DNA of 64,000 bases from Noviherbaspirillum soli (GTDB lineage Bacteria > Pseudomonadota > Gammaproteobacteria > Burkholderiales > Burkholderiaceae_D). Positions 16,266-24,725 of the stretch are shown here, piece after piece. The position numbers and the translations under genes were made by a program. The stretch's first letter is position 1, and every line of letters starts with the position of its first letter. The notes under the pieces are model-generated. The model saw only the letters and a program-made list of their open reading frames with translations, searched no databases and had not been told where the DNA came from. The stretch is from NCBI RefSeq assembly GCF_015352955.1, contig NZ_JACYOX010000001.1, positions 372,001 to 436,000 of the forward strand. Direction: 5' to 3'.

Positions 16266-17414
16266 TCAGGAACTCTGCGCAGTGATGGTCCGGCCCAGCG
16301 CCGTCGGACGGGCATTTTCCAGCCATTTGCGGATGCGCCCGGCGTCTGCCAGACGCGAACTCTTGCCCTTGGAGTCAAGGAATACCATCACCACCGGCCG
16401 GCCCTCGATCTTGGCCTGCATCACCAGGCAGCGGCCCGCCTCGGAGATATAGCCCGTCTTCTGCAGCCCGATCTGCCAGTCGGGATTGTCGACCAGGTTG
16501 TTTGAATTGCGGTACTGCAGCATCGGTCCGCCCGGCTCGACCGCGTATTTGCTGTCGGTCGAGTACTGCCGGATGATCGGGTGATGATGGGCGGCGATCA
16601 CCAGCTTGGCCAGGTCGCGCGCAGTAGATACATTGCTGCTGGACAGGCCGGTGGAATCGACATAGTGAGTGTTGACCATGCCCAGGGAGCGCGCCTTGGC
16701 ATTCATCGCAGCCACGAACGCCGGCAATCCGCCGGGGTAGTTGCGGCCCAGCGCCGACGCGGCCCGGTTCTCGGAACTCATCAGCGCGATGTGCAGCATG
16801 TTTGCGCGGGTCAGCTGGGAACCCACGCGCAGCCGGGAATGGCTGAACTTCTCGCGGTCCACGTCTTCCTCGGTGACGGAGATGAGTTCATCCATGCTCT
16901 GATTCGCTTCCACCACCACCAGGCTGGTCATCAGCTTGGTGATCGAGGCAATCGGCAGCGCGATCTGGGCATTCTTTTCGAACAGGACTTCCGCTGTCGA
17001 CTGATCGATCACCAGCGCGGCGTTGGACTTCAGGTCCAGCGGATCACGCGTCAGGTTCAGGCCGGCGAGATCGCCCGCGGTCATTACGGGCGGCACCAGC
17101 GGCACTGCCGGCGCCGGCGCCACGCGCTGATAAACCACCTCGCGCCGTCCCTTCTTGCCACGGGTAACCTTGCGGACCAGCTTTTCCTGGGCAACGAGCG
17201 GCGCAACCTTGCCCTTGCTGCGGCTTTCGCCTGCATCGCGACCAGCCTTGGCGACGGCTTTCCTGGCCGGCTTGCTGTCGGTCTTGGCCGGGTGCTTTTT
17301 GACGGCGGCGGATTTCTTGGCGGGTTCCTTGGGAGCGGATTTGGCGAGCGCTGGCGACGAAACCACGACGGAAAATAATACGGAAAACATCATGGCTAGC
17401 GCAGTTCTGGCCAT
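16266..17414 (-). CDS. pbpG: D-alanyl-D-alanine endopeptidase (PBP7/8 family)
   Basis: 382 residues. A signal peptide (about 1-24) is followed by a Lys/Ala-rich, low-complexity linker (25-100) and a penicillin-binding peptidase S11 domain. All three active-site motifs are present: Ser157-Ile-Thr-Lys160, Ser214-Glu-Asn216 and Lys319-Thr-Gly321. Family members cleave D,D-crosslinks of peptidoglycan in the periplasm and are non-essential remodelling enzymes. The basic linker is longer than in E. coli PBP7 and may bind the wall or nucleic acid (inference). AGGAG precedes ATG 17414. The gene stands alone. Confidence 0.93.
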   Translation of the reverse strand: MARTALAMMFSVLFSVVVSSPALAKSAPKEPAKKSAAVKKHPAKTDSKPARKAVAKAGRDAGESRSKGKVAPLVAQEKLVRKVTRGKKGRREVVYQRVAPAPAVPLVPPVMTAGDLAGLNLTRDPLDLKSNAALVIDQSTAEVLFEKNAQIALPIASITKLMTSLVVVEANQSMDELISVTEEDVDREKFSHSRLRVGSQLTRANMLHIALMSSENRAASALGRNYPGGLPAFVAAMNAKARSLGMVNTHYVDSTGLSSSNVSTARDLAKLVIAAHHHPIIRQYSTDSKYAVEPGGPMLQYRNSNNLVDNPDWQIGLQKTGYISEAGRCLVMQAKIEGRPVVMVFLDSKGKSSRLADAGRIRKWLENARPTALGRTITAQSS

Positions 17415-17552
17415 CGCAACTCCTGGAATTTTGACGCGTGGGGAGGCTTGCAGTTTAGCAAACTGGCTTAATTTCGCAAGATAATGAAAGGCTTAGCGTC
17501 GACATTTCAATGCGTTTCGAGGTTTTTTATAATCGGCTTGCTCGAAATGTGA

Positions 17553-17596
17553 CGTTCCAGCGACACTACGGACACATTAATCCGGCCGCTGGAACG
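17553..17596. repeat. 10-bp inverted repeat downstream of dehydrogenase gene
   Basis: CGTTCCAGCG (17553-17562) and CGCTGGAACG (17587-17596) are exact complements separated by 24 bases, just after the stop of the minus-strand dehydrogenase. There is no T-run. It may be a weak terminator, or an operator for pbpG, whose promoter must lie in 17415-17610. Confidence 0.4.
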
Positions 17597-17610
17597 CAGG
17601 CTCAAGCTTT

Positions 17611-18687
17611 TCAGGCCGAAGAAACCGCATCGGCAATCGCACGACCGAGGTCCGACGTGCTGGCCGTGCCGCCCATGTCGGGCGTGAACGGCGCATGGTC
17701 CGGACCGGCCTCCAGCACCTTTTCAATCGCCCGCAGCACGGCGGCAGCCGCTTCCGGATAACCCAGGTGCTCCAGCATCATCGAGCCGCACCAGATCTGG
17801 CCGATCGGATTGGCCAGGCCCTTGCCATAGATATCGGGCGCGGAGCCGTGTACTGGTTCGAACAGCGACGGGAACAGCCGCTCGGGATTGATATTGGCCG
17901 ACGGCGCGATCGCAATGGTGCCGGTGCATGCCGGACCGAGGTCGGACAGGATGTCGCCAAACAGGTTGGATGCGACCACCACGTCGAACCAGTGCGGATT
18001 GCGCACGAACTGTGCGGTCAGGATATCGATGTGGAACTTGTCGGTCTTTACATCAGGGTAGTTCCTGGCCATTTCAGCCACGCGCTCGTCCCAGTACGGC
18101 ATCGTGATCGAGATGCCGTTGGACTTGGTGGCCGAGGTCAGGTGCTTCCTGGGCCGGCTCTGCGCCAGGTCGTAGGCAAACCTGAGGATACGGTCCACGC
18201 CCTTGCGCGAAAAGACGCTTTCCTGGAACACCACTTCACGGTCCGTGCCTTCATACATGCGGCCACCGACGGATGAGTATTCGCCCTCGGTGTTTTCGCG
18301 CACCACGTAGAAGTCGATGTCGCCCGGCTTGCGGTTGACCAGCGGCGACGGGATGCCGGGCATCAGCCGGCAGGGACGCAGGTTGACGTACTGGTCGAAG
18401 TCACGCCTGAACTTCAGCAGCGAGCCCCATAGAGAAATATGGTCAGGCACCGTGTCGGGCCAGCCCACTGCGCCGAAGAAGATCGCGCTGTGGCCGCCAA
18501 TCTGGTCCTTCCAGTTGTCCGGCATCATCTGGCCATGCCTGGCGTAATAGTCGCAGGAGGCGAAGTCGAAATGGTCGAACTTCAGGTCGAGCGAGAACTT
18601 GCGGGTGGCGGCATCGAGCACGCGCAGGCCTTCGGGCACGGTCTCCTTGCCTATGCCGTCGCCGGGAATGACTGCAATCGTATTCAT
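17611..18687 (-). CDS. Tartrate/D-malate-type decarboxylating dehydrogenase
   Basis: 358 residues of the isocitrate/isopropylmalate dehydrogenase superfamily. The N terminus MNTIAVIPGDGIGKETVPEGLRVL, FGAVGWPDTVPDHISLWGSLLKFRRDFDQYVNLRP (substrate Arg cluster), DFYVVRENTEGEYSSVGG, and VVASNLFGDILSDLGPACTGTIAIAPSANINPE followed by LFEPVHGSAPDIYGKGLANP are typical of TtuC/DmlA enzymes. They oxidise tartrate or D-malate with NAD and can decarboxylate. ATG 18687 starts directly with the family N terminus. The gene follows the nitroreductase by 5 bases, the distal end of a five-gene minus-strand run. The exact substrate is not decidable here. Confidence 0.9.
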   Translation of the reverse strand: MNTIAVIPGDGIGKETVPEGLRVLDAATRKFSLDLKFDHFDFASCDYYARHGQMMPDNWKDQIGGHSAIFFGAVGWPDTVPDHISLWGSLLKFRRDFDQYVNLRPCRLMPGIPSPLVNRKPGDIDFYVVRENTEGEYSSVGGRMYEGTDREVVFQESVFSRKGVDRILRFAYDLAQSRPRKHLTSATKSNGISITMPYWDERVAEMARNYPDVKTDKFHIDILTAQFVRNPHWFDVVVASNLFGDILSDLGPACTGTIAIAPSANINPERLFPSLFEPVHGSAPDIYGKGLANPIGQIWCGSMMLEHLGYPEAAAAVLRAIEKVLEAGPDHAPFTPDMGGTASTSDLGRAIADAVSSA

Positions 18688-18692
18688 ACGGT

Positions 18693-19388
18693 TTATTCCA
18701 GAAAGGTGGCGAAGCCGGATACCGGCTCGCGATGGGTGACCAGGCTGTTTTCGATCTTGCTCTGGTCCGCGTATCCCAGAGCCATGCCGCATACCACCTG
18801 TTCGTTGTCGGGCAGCTGCAGCTTGTCGCTGATGATTCGATGGAACTGGGTGAAAGCCGCCTGCGGGCAGGTGTCCAGGCCGCGGCCGCGCGCCGCCACC
18901 ATGATGTTCTGCAGGAACATGCCGTAATCCAGCCAGGAGCCGCGCTCCATGATCCGGTCGATGGTGAAGATCAGGCCCACCGGGGCGTCGAAGAACACAT
19001 AGTTGCGCGCGTGCTGCGCCTGCATGCCCGCCTTGTTGTCACGGGTCAGGCCGAGCAGCGCATACAGGTCCCAACCCACCTTGCGCCGGCGGTCGATGTA
19101 GGGCGACACCCATTTTGTCGGGTAATAGCTGTACTCCTCGGCATGCTGGGCGCCGCGTTCGGGATCGAGATAGGCATCGACGATGGCCGCCGACAGCCCG
19201 TCCCTGGCGGCGCCGGTCAGCACATAGACCTTCCAGGGCTGGGTGTTGGTGCCCGACGGCGCGCGCGACGCCACCTCCAGGATCGCCTCGATGTCCTCGC
19301 GCGCAACGGCTTGCGGCAAGTAGGCGCGGATCGAGCGGCGGGAAGTGATCGCCTCGTCGACGATGGCCTGCTGCTGGGTTTGGATCAT
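18693..19388 (-). CDS. Nitroreductase family protein
   Basis: 231 residues. FMN-binding features are present: ITSRRSIRAYLPQAVAREDIEAILEVASRAPSGTNTQPWKVYVLTG at the N terminus, and GSWLDYGMFLQNIMVAARGRGLDTCPQAAFTQFHRIISDKLQLPDNEQVVCGMALGYAD near the C terminus. The longer insert (EEYSYYPTKWVSPYIDRRRKVGWDLYALLGLTRDN) fits the subgroup that includes NfnB-like and enoate-reducing members. It is probably a cytoplasmic NAD(P)H-dependent flavoprotein; the physiological acceptor is unknown. Its start overlaps the thioesterase stop by 4 bases. Confidence 0.9.
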   Translation of the reverse strand: MIQTQQQAIVDEAITSRRSIRAYLPQAVAREDIEAILEVASRAPSGTNTQPWKVYVLTGAARDGLSAAIVDAYLDPERGAQHAEEYSYYPTKWVSPYIDRRRKVGWDLYALLGLTRDNKAGMQAQHARNYVFFDAPVGLIFTIDRIMERGSWLDYGMFLQNIMVAARGRGLDTCPQAAFTQFHRIISDKLQLPDNEQVVCGMALGYADQSKIENSLVTHREPVSGFATFLE

Positions 19389-19831
19389 GCCGGATCTCCT
19401 TCAACTAAAACGGTTTGCAGCAAGGCCCGCATCGGTTCCGGGATGGCAGCCGGACGGCGGGTTTCGCGGTCGACATAGACATGGACGAAATGGCCGCAGG
19501 CGGCGGCGCTGTCGTCGCCGTTGCGGAAAATGCCGACTTCGTAGCGCACGCTGGCATTGCCCAGCCGGGTGACGCGCATGCCCGCGCTGACCTGGTCGGG
19601 AAAAGCGACGGATGCAAAGTAATTGCACTGGGTTTCCACCACCAGGCCGATCACCGGGCTGCGCTCGACGTCGAGCACGCCATTGACGATCAGGAACTGG
19701 TTGACCACCGTGTCGAACCAGCTGTAGTACACAACGTTGTTAACATGCCCGTAGGCATCGTTGTCCATCCAGCGGGTAGTGATCGGATGGAAATGGCGGA
19801 AGTCGCCTCGTTTTCTGGTCTCTGGTTTCAT
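19385..19831 (-). CDS. Acyl-CoA thioesterase, 4HBT hot-dog family
   Basis: 148 residues. The active-site segment TTRWMDNDAYGHVNNVVYYSWFDT (Asp-x-x-x-x-His-Val-Asn) and the following hydrophobic helix mark the 4-hydroxybenzoyl-CoA thioesterase fold. ETQCNYFASVAFPDQVSAGMRVTRLGNASVRYEVGIF forms the long beta sheet. The enzyme hydrolyses a short or aromatic acyl-CoA in the cytoplasm. ATG 19831 overlaps the stop of the EamA gene (TAATG), so an in-frame extension upstream is a shadow of eamA, not part of this protein. Confidence 0.9.
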   Translation of the reverse strand: MKPETRKRGDFRHFHPITTRWMDNDAYGHVNNVVYYSWFDTVVNQFLIVNGVLDVERSPVIGLVVETQCNYFASVAFPDQVSAGMRVTRLGNASVRYEVGIFRNGDDSAAACGHFVHVYVDRETRRPAAIPEPMRALLQTVLVEGDPA

Positions 19832-20736
19832 TATTTTTTTACGACGAAATAGACACCGATCACCGCCAGCAGCATGCCCGCCACGCCCGTCAGGCTGAAG
19901 GCCTCGCCAAACATGAGCCAGGCCATCAGTGCGGTGGTCGGCGGAGTTAAATACAGCAGGCTGGTAACGCTGGTTGCGGCGCTTTTTCGGATCAATGCAA
20001 ACAGCAGGAAAATCGCCCCGATCGACAGTGCCAGGATGGACCACAGCAAGGCGCCGACGAAACGCGGCGTCCATTGTACTGTCTGCAGTGCGGGTGTGAG
20101 ATGTTCGAACGCGACCGCCAGCGGCAACACGACCGCAAGGGACGCTGCGAACTGGATCAGCGTGCCGGTACGGAGATCGAACTGTGGGCAATGGCGTTTC
20201 TGATACAGCGTGCCGACGGTAATCGACACCAGCGCCAGCAGGCACAGCGCGATGCTGTGCCATGTGAGTCCGATCAGGGATATCTTGTTCGCCACTACCA
20301 GGCCGACGCCACCAATGCCGAATGCCAGTCCCAGCCATTGCCGGCCACGTACCCTTTCACCGATCAACGGCGCCGCGAAGGCGGTCAGGATAGGCTGCAT
20401 GCCCACGATCAGCGCCGACAGCCCGGCCGGCATGCCGATCTTGATCGCGCACCAGACGCCGCCCAGGTAGCCGGCCTGCACCAGCACGCCGGCCAGTGCA
20501 ATATGCCCGACCTTTCCGCTCGGCCATGGCGCGCGCATCAGCAGCACCAGCGGCCCGAGCACCAGCAGCACGCCAACGAAGCGCAACAGCAGAAAGGTCA
20601 ACGGCGGCGCGTAAGGCAGGCCAAACTTGGCGACGATGAAGCCGGTGCTCCAGATCAGCACGAAAACGGCGGGCATGGCGGCCACCCAGGCATTCGGAGG
20701 GGTGGCCGTTTTGGCGGCGCCGGCGGGCATGTTCAT
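19831..20736 (-). CDS. EamA/DMT-superfamily transporter
   Basis: 301 residues with ten predicted membrane helices in two EamA halves. Landmarks are FVLIWSTGFIVAKFGLPYAPPLTFLLLRFVGVLLVL, IGMPAGLSALIVGMQPILTAFAAPLIGERVRGRQWLGLAFGIGGVGLVV and LLYLTPPTTALMAWLMFGEAFSLTGVAGMLLAVIGVYFV. Such proteins export amino acids or other small metabolites across the inner membrane. The start ATG 20736 overlaps the stop of the deacetylase-like gene (ATGA), so its translation was coupled to that gene, now interrupted by an insertion. ATG 20730 is an alternative start. Confidence 0.9.
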   Translation of the reverse strand: MNMPAGAAKTATPPNAWVAAMPAVFVLIWSTGFIVAKFGLPYAPPLTFLLLRFVGVLLVLGPLVLLMRAPWPSGKVGHIALAGVLVQAGYLGGVWCAIKIGMPAGLSALIVGMQPILTAFAAPLIGERVRGRQWLGLAFGIGGVGLVVANKISLIGLTWHSIALCLLALVSITVGTLYQKRHCPQFDLRTGTLIQFAASLAVVLPLAVAFEHLTPALQTVQWTPRFVGALLWSILALSIGAIFLLFALIRKSAATSVTSLLYLTPPTTALMAWLMFGEAFSLTGVAGMLLAVIGVYFVVKK

Positions 20737-21179
20737 GATGGGGAAGCGGGCGCTGCTGCGCCGGCGTAGGTGGATGCCATCGACACCGTCTGCAGATGGA
20801 CTGCAACGGTGTCGTCGATATTTCTGCCATAGCCGCCTGCCATGGCGATGGCCACCGGCAACTTGCGCGAGGCGGCCGCGTCCAGCACCAGCCGGTCGCG
20901 ACGGGCCAGGCCATCCACGGACAGCTTCAGGCGGCCAAGACGGTCGCCCTCGTACGGATCGGCGCCGGCGAGATAAATGATGAGCTGGGGCGAAAAACGG
21001 CTGAACATCGCATCCAGCGCCTGCGCAAGCGCGGCCAGATACTCCGGGTCACCGGCACCATCTGGCAGCGCCACATCGAGGTCGCTTTGTTCTTTCTCGA
21101 ACGGGTAATTCAGTTGGCCGTGCAGCGAGAGCGTGAACACCGAATCGTCGCGCGCGAGAATCGAAGCCGTGCCATTTCC
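20733..21179 (-). pseudogene. Histone deacetylase-like (AcuC/AphA family) gene, C-terminal half, interrupted
   Basis: About 148 residues, beginning GNGTASILARDDSVFTLSLHGQLNYPFEKEQSDLDVALPDG and including LIIYLAGADPYEGDRLGRLKLSVDGLARRD and VAIAMAGGYGRNIDDTVAVHLQ. This is the second half of a class II-type deacetylase domain: the Asp of the zinc site (AGADP) and the Gly-Gly-Tyr motif are here. The first half lies at 29981-30451 on the same strand, and an ~8.8-kb element separates them. The frame stays open upstream into the element to 21302, so a chimeric fragment could be translated, but the zinc-binding Asp-x-His and the proton-relay His pair are in the other half. No active enzyme is expected. 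Confidence 0.9.
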
Positions 21180-21270
21180 GCTATTTATACGCAGGATTTT
21201 TTGTGTCTCGTGAGTGAGTGAGTGAACTTCCCTTATGGAGAATCCCTCTGCACGATCCGTAACACAAACG

Positions 21271-21316
21271 GTTTGTCTCATTTTCGAACGACCCATGCGC
21301 AAGTTTGTCTCATTTT
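21271..21316 (+). repeat. Two direct copies of GTTTGTCTCATTTT at the low-coordinate element end
   Basis: Identical 14-mers at 21271-21284 and 21303-21316, repeat period 32 bases, 91 and 123 bases inside the element boundary. The same core in opposite orientation is found twice at the other end (29869-29960). These are candidate recombinase-binding sites. Confidence 0.7.
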
Positions 21317-21408
21317 AACCATTCCTGGCAGACAGTGCTCATCCCGCCGCGACAAGCGCGCATTGCGCTGCAAAAAGAACAACATCAACCCCGGCTCGCC
21401 GCATGGCA

Positions 21409-21437
21409 GTTGGGTGGGGTCTCCAACCCCACCCAAC
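21409..21437. repeat. 11-bp hairpin downstream of the helicase gene
   Basis: GTTGGGTGGGG pairs exactly with CCCCACCCAAC around a 7-base loop. It lies in the 230-base GC-rich non-coding stretch (21320-21551) between the helicase stop and the end motifs. It may end the recombinase operon transcript, though no T-run follows. Confidence 0.5.
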
Positions 21438-21551
21438 AACCATGGAGCCTGTCGCTTCGGTCCGTGTAAAGGGTGCGCTCCGCCGGGTGCTCACCCGCTG
21501 CGCGGCTTCCGCGCCCGCCCTTGACACGGCCCTCTCGCTCAATGTCATTAT

Positions 21552-23768
21552 TCATGCCTCCGTAGGCTGTGTCAGTAGATATGGCAGTGTGACGTGGCGG
21601 CGCGTTGCCGATGCAGGAGCCTTGATTGCAGCAAGGGCCGCCTCCATGTCACCCACTAGGATGACCTGCTCGACGCCTCGTGTAATCGCGGTATAGATCA
21701 GTGCTTGGTCAAGCATGCTTGTCTTGCGCATGCTGCGTACAGGGATGATCACGCGTTTGAACTGGCTGCCCTGTGACTTGTGCACAGTAATGGCATAGGC
21801 ATGGCGAAGTGCATCGGCCTGCGTGGAGTCAAGCTGATATTCCATACCGTCGAATTCGCATACGCAGCAGATACTTTCGCGGCTTTCCATTCCGCGCCGG
21901 CCCTCGATCACTCGACCGAGGCTGCCATTTCTCAAGCCAAGGTCATAATCATTTTCCGTGTACATGACCAGGTCGCCCACGCAGAGCGGGATCATGTCTC
22001 TCGTCCGCATGCCGACGGACCCGAATTCAGGATCATGTATAAAAACCTGCTCCGCGTCTTGCTGGTGAAGGCTATGGAACAGCCAGTTAATGTTCTTCGT
22101 TCCTCCACTGTCGCCTTTTGTAACGCAGAGGACCTGAACCGAATAATCAGAACCACTGCCACCGAAGTCGGCATAGATACGCTGCACAGTCGTATCTAAG
22201 TTATCGTTATCGCAGGCCACAAACGAAACGCCGTTGCCCTTACCCTGGTATGGTGCAAATGTGGGTGCGCGATGCTCGCGAACTGCGTTGGCGACGAGTG
22301 GAATCCCGCTTTCCGAAGTCTGGCGCTGTGTCACTTTCAAGGTTGTCTGTGGTATGGCCGCGATCCCCACAAGAGCGTGCAGCGTAAGCCCAGGTCCAAT
22401 CGGCGGAAGCTGACTCGGATCGCCGACAAGCACAAGTTTCGTACCTGGTGGGATATGCCGCAGCAACCTGTACATGAGGATGGCGTCCACCATGGACATT
22501 TCGTCGACTACAACCACGGTGCCATGGCCGAGCACAATAGCTTCCTGCTCCACCTGGTTCAGGAACCCTGCAATCGTCATGCTTTTCCGACCTGTCGCTT
22601 CCTCCATACGTTGGGCAGCCATTCCAGCAAGAGCCACTTGGTGAATGCCTACTGCCTCATGTTCATTCTCCATGACTCCGTACAGAGCCTTTAAGACGGT
22701 GGTCTTTCCGGTGCCGGCCCCGCCAAGAATGAGACTGAGGTTATGCGTAGTGCTGGTAATAACGGCCTCCCTTTGCTCCGTCGCGAAGGGGAAGCCTTGT
22801 CTGCGCTCATATGTGGCAAGCAGATTATCAATGCGCGTGATGTCATTGAGGGCGCCGCCCCACAAGGACTGCTGACCTCCTTCGTTTGCAGAGGCAATCA
22901 AGCGCAGTCGAGCCGCTATATATGTCTCAATCACGAGCATGCCGGCAGACTGCAGGAAGTCCCCGATACGCGTGTATTGCGTACTCTCGGTGTCCAATGC
23001 CAGTGCCTTGACCGCAAGCGTCGAATTCCCAAGCAACTTGTTAAGGCTTGCCTTGACCTGTGTGGCCGGCATGCAGGTGTGACCATTGCGCATGCCTGCG
23101 TACAACGCTTCCTCGACGGCGGCGTCAAGCCGGCGAGAATCATCAAGGGTAATTCCGAATTTTTGCTGAGCCATGGTGTCGACCTGGCTCCACTTGCCGC
23201 AGAAGCTGATCAGACGGTAAGGATTCTCTTCTATTTTGGCTCTAGCCTGATCCTGATAGAACTCGACCAGCTTCAAGCCTATTTGACGGGGAATCGCCAA
23301 TCGATCAAGCCAGAGCAGCGTATCAGCCACCTCATGTTTTTCAAATGCATAGCAAAGAAGGTGCGCCGATTCCTCGTTGATGATTTTCGTCAGTGAAGCA
23401 ATATCTTTCGCCAGGATGCGCTCGACAAGGTCAGGGCCGAACTCTTCATACAGCTCGGCAGCCTTTACCCCGCCAATGCCACGGCACTGCTCGGAGTTCT
23501 TGATCCAGTCGATGATATTGCGTCCAGATGGGCGAACAAGCTCGGCGCTGATGGCCTTGATCTGCGGCTCATCATTCCGCTGCTGCATCGTGCCGGAGAT
23601 TTTCCAGTGCTGGTTCTTATCGACCAACGACGAATCGGGAATCTGTTCATAACTGCACACGGCGACCAAGTATTTTTCGTCGGGCGTGTAGCCGGCGAAT
23701 ATAGCGCCACCGCGACTGCCCCTCGCGCGGACAGAAGTCACCCTCAACTGCACACTGGTGATGCTCAT
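21552..23768 (-). CDS. RecD2-type DNA helicase (element-borne)
   Basis: 738 residues of helicase superfamily 1B. An N-terminal OB-like region and a helix-hairpin-helix segment (CRGIGGVKAAELYEEFG) precede the motor. Motor motifs are LILGGAGTGKTTVLKAL (Walker A), GTVVVVDEMSMVD (Walker B), LVLVGDPSQLPPIGPG (motif III), AYAITVHKSQGSQFKRVI (motif V) and LIYTAITRGVEQVILVGD (motif VI). All catalytic residues look intact, so a 5'-3' ATP-driven helicase is expected. It is somewhat smaller and more divergent than housekeeping RecD2. Its ATG overlaps the stop of the preceding small gene (ATGA), which ties it to the recombinase operon. A role in processing or replicating recombination intermediates is inference. 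Confidence 0.9.
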   Translation of the reverse strand: MSITSVQLRVTSVRARGSRGGAIFAGYTPDEKYLVAVCSYEQIPDSSLVDKNQHWKISGTMQQRNDEPQIKAISAELVRPSGRNIIDWIKNSEQCRGIGGVKAAELYEEFGPDLVERILAKDIASLTKIINEESAHLLCYAFEKHEVADTLLWLDRLAIPRQIGLKLVEFYQDQARAKIEENPYRLISFCGKWSQVDTMAQQKFGITLDDSRRLDAAVEEALYAGMRNGHTCMPATQVKASLNKLLGNSTLAVKALALDTESTQYTRIGDFLQSAGMLVIETYIAARLRLIASANEGGQQSLWGGALNDITRIDNLLATYERRQGFPFATEQREAVITSTTHNLSLILGGAGTGKTTVLKALYGVMENEHEAVGIHQVALAGMAAQRMEEATGRKSMTIAGFLNQVEQEAIVLGHGTVVVVDEMSMVDAILMYRLLRHIPPGTKLVLVGDPSQLPPIGPGLTLHALVGIAAIPQTTLKVTQRQTSESGIPLVANAVREHRAPTFAPYQGKGNGVSFVACDNDNLDTTVQRIYADFGGSGSDYSVQVLCVTKGDSGGTKNINWLFHSLHQQDAEQVFIHDPEFGSVGMRTRDMIPLCVGDLVMYTENDYDLGLRNGSLGRVIEGRRGMESRESICCVCEFDGMEYQLDSTQADALRHAYAITVHKSQGSQFKRVIIPVRSMRKTSMLDQALIYTAITRGVEQVILVGDMEAALAAIKAPASATRRHVTLPYLLTQPTEA

Positions 23769-24244
23769 GGGCGCACCATCCTTCCCGTCTCTTCGAGATA
23801 TTTGTCGATGAAGCTGTACTTCTTATTTGCCTCCCGCAGCATGCTGATCTGTGCTTTCAGGGCAGCATTTTCCTCCTCCAGCGCCTTGACACGTTTTTCG
23901 GCGCTGGACTGCGACTTCATCAGGCGGCGGGTCAGGGAGTCGATTGCATTGGCCTCTTCGGCCTCATTAGAGCCGTTTTGGGGCGTTTCCTTCCCTTCGG
24001 AAGACTCAGATGCTTCCCTGCCCCTCAAGCGAGCCTCCAAGGCCTCCAAATCCGACTTGATTGTCGGGTTCTGGCGAAGGGCGGCGGTATTGAAACCGCA
24101 CTCAGCAGCGATGTCCGTCCGGCTGAGCTTGTCCCCGCGCCAGTAATCCGCCCAGTCATTGCTTTTGTCGCGCTCGGCGATCCATGCCCTGAAACGATCC
24201 ACGTTTTCCAGTGCGATCTGTCTGCCGCTTTTTCCCACACTCAT
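23765..24244 (-). CDS. Small HTH / coiled-coil protein 2 of the recombinase element
   Basis: 159 residues. The N-terminal third reads ENVDRFRAWIAERDKSNDWADYWRGDKLSRTDIAAECGFNTAALRQNP and looks like a helix-turn-helix (SRTDIAAECGFNTAALRQN as turn and recognition helix). An acidic Ser/Glu linker follows. The C-terminal third (SSAEKRVKALEEENAALKAQISMLREANKKY) is a heptad coiled coil with Leu/Ala at a/d positions. This resembles the short TnpC-type helper of Tn554-like elements by layout, not by confident alignment. GGGGAA supports ATG 24244. It lies between a second protein of the same layout and the helicase. Confidence 0.8.
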   Translation of the reverse strand: MSVGKSGRQIALENVDRFRAWIAERDKSNDWADYWRGDKLSRTDIAAECGFNTAALRQNPTIKSDLEALEARLRGREASESSEGKETPQNGSNEAEEANAIDSLTRRLMKSQSSAEKRVKALEEENAALKAQISMLREANKKYSFIDKYLEETGRMVRP

Positions 24245-24260
24245 GGCTTCCCCTTTGCTG

Positions 24261-24725
24261 TCACTTGACTGCGTTAAGCCTTCCATTGGGAAGGGCCGCC
24301 GCCTCGGAGATGCGCCGGTTTAGCTCGGCGATGGTCTTATCCTTGGCCTTGATGGTCTTATCCCTTTCCTTCAGCGCTTCGCTGAGAACGTATATCTCGT
24401 CGCGGGCGGCACCCAGAATGCGGTCGAACTCTTTCTTGTCGAGCGCGGCCTGTCGCTTCAGAAGGCTGACTTCCTCGTGGAGCGTTCGGTTTTTATCTTG
24501 CAGCGTAACGGGGATCGCAGCAGCGTCATCTCCCGGCACGCCATGTTTGGAACGCCGGAACTCTTCAACGACATCAGGGTAACGGTTGAGGGTCGCCCGA
24601 CTGACCCCCGCCTCCTTCGCTAAGTTTTCCTGCGTGAGCGCGCCATCCGTGCACGTCGGGCTACCCGACACAAGACGATCCAATGCGTCCAACAATTCGC
24701 GTTCCGTTTTCGCTGCTTTATTCAT
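24261..24725 (-). CDS. Small HTH / coiled-coil protein 1 of the recombinase element
   Basis: 154 residues. The N terminus (TERELLDALDRLVSGSP...LTQENLAKEAGVSRATLNRYPDVVEEFRRSK) is a clear helix-turn-helix with the Gly-Val-Ser-Arg-Ala-Thr-Leu-Asn-Arg recognition helix. It is followed by a long coiled coil (LQDKNRTLHEEVSLLKRQAALDKKEFDRIL, then ALKERDKTIKAKDKTIAELNRRISEA). The layout matches TnpC-type accessory proteins that set orientation or target use in Tn554-like transposition (family knowledge); function here is inferred. ATG 24725 overlaps the end of the third recombinase by 8 bases. Confidence 0.82.
   Translation of the reverse strand: MNKAAKTERELLDALDRLVSGSPTCTDGALTQENLAKEAGVSRATLNRYPDVVEEFRRSKHGVPGDDAAAIPVTLQDKNRTLHEEVSLLKRQAALDKKEFDRILGAARDEIYVLSEALKERDKTIKAKDKTIAELNRRISEAAALPNGRLNAVK

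Noticed and set aside
19832-20338. N-terminal extension of the thioesterase frame
   Set aside because: The extension overlaps eamA antiframe; the hot-dog domain starts at ATG 19831, which overlaps the eamA stop.
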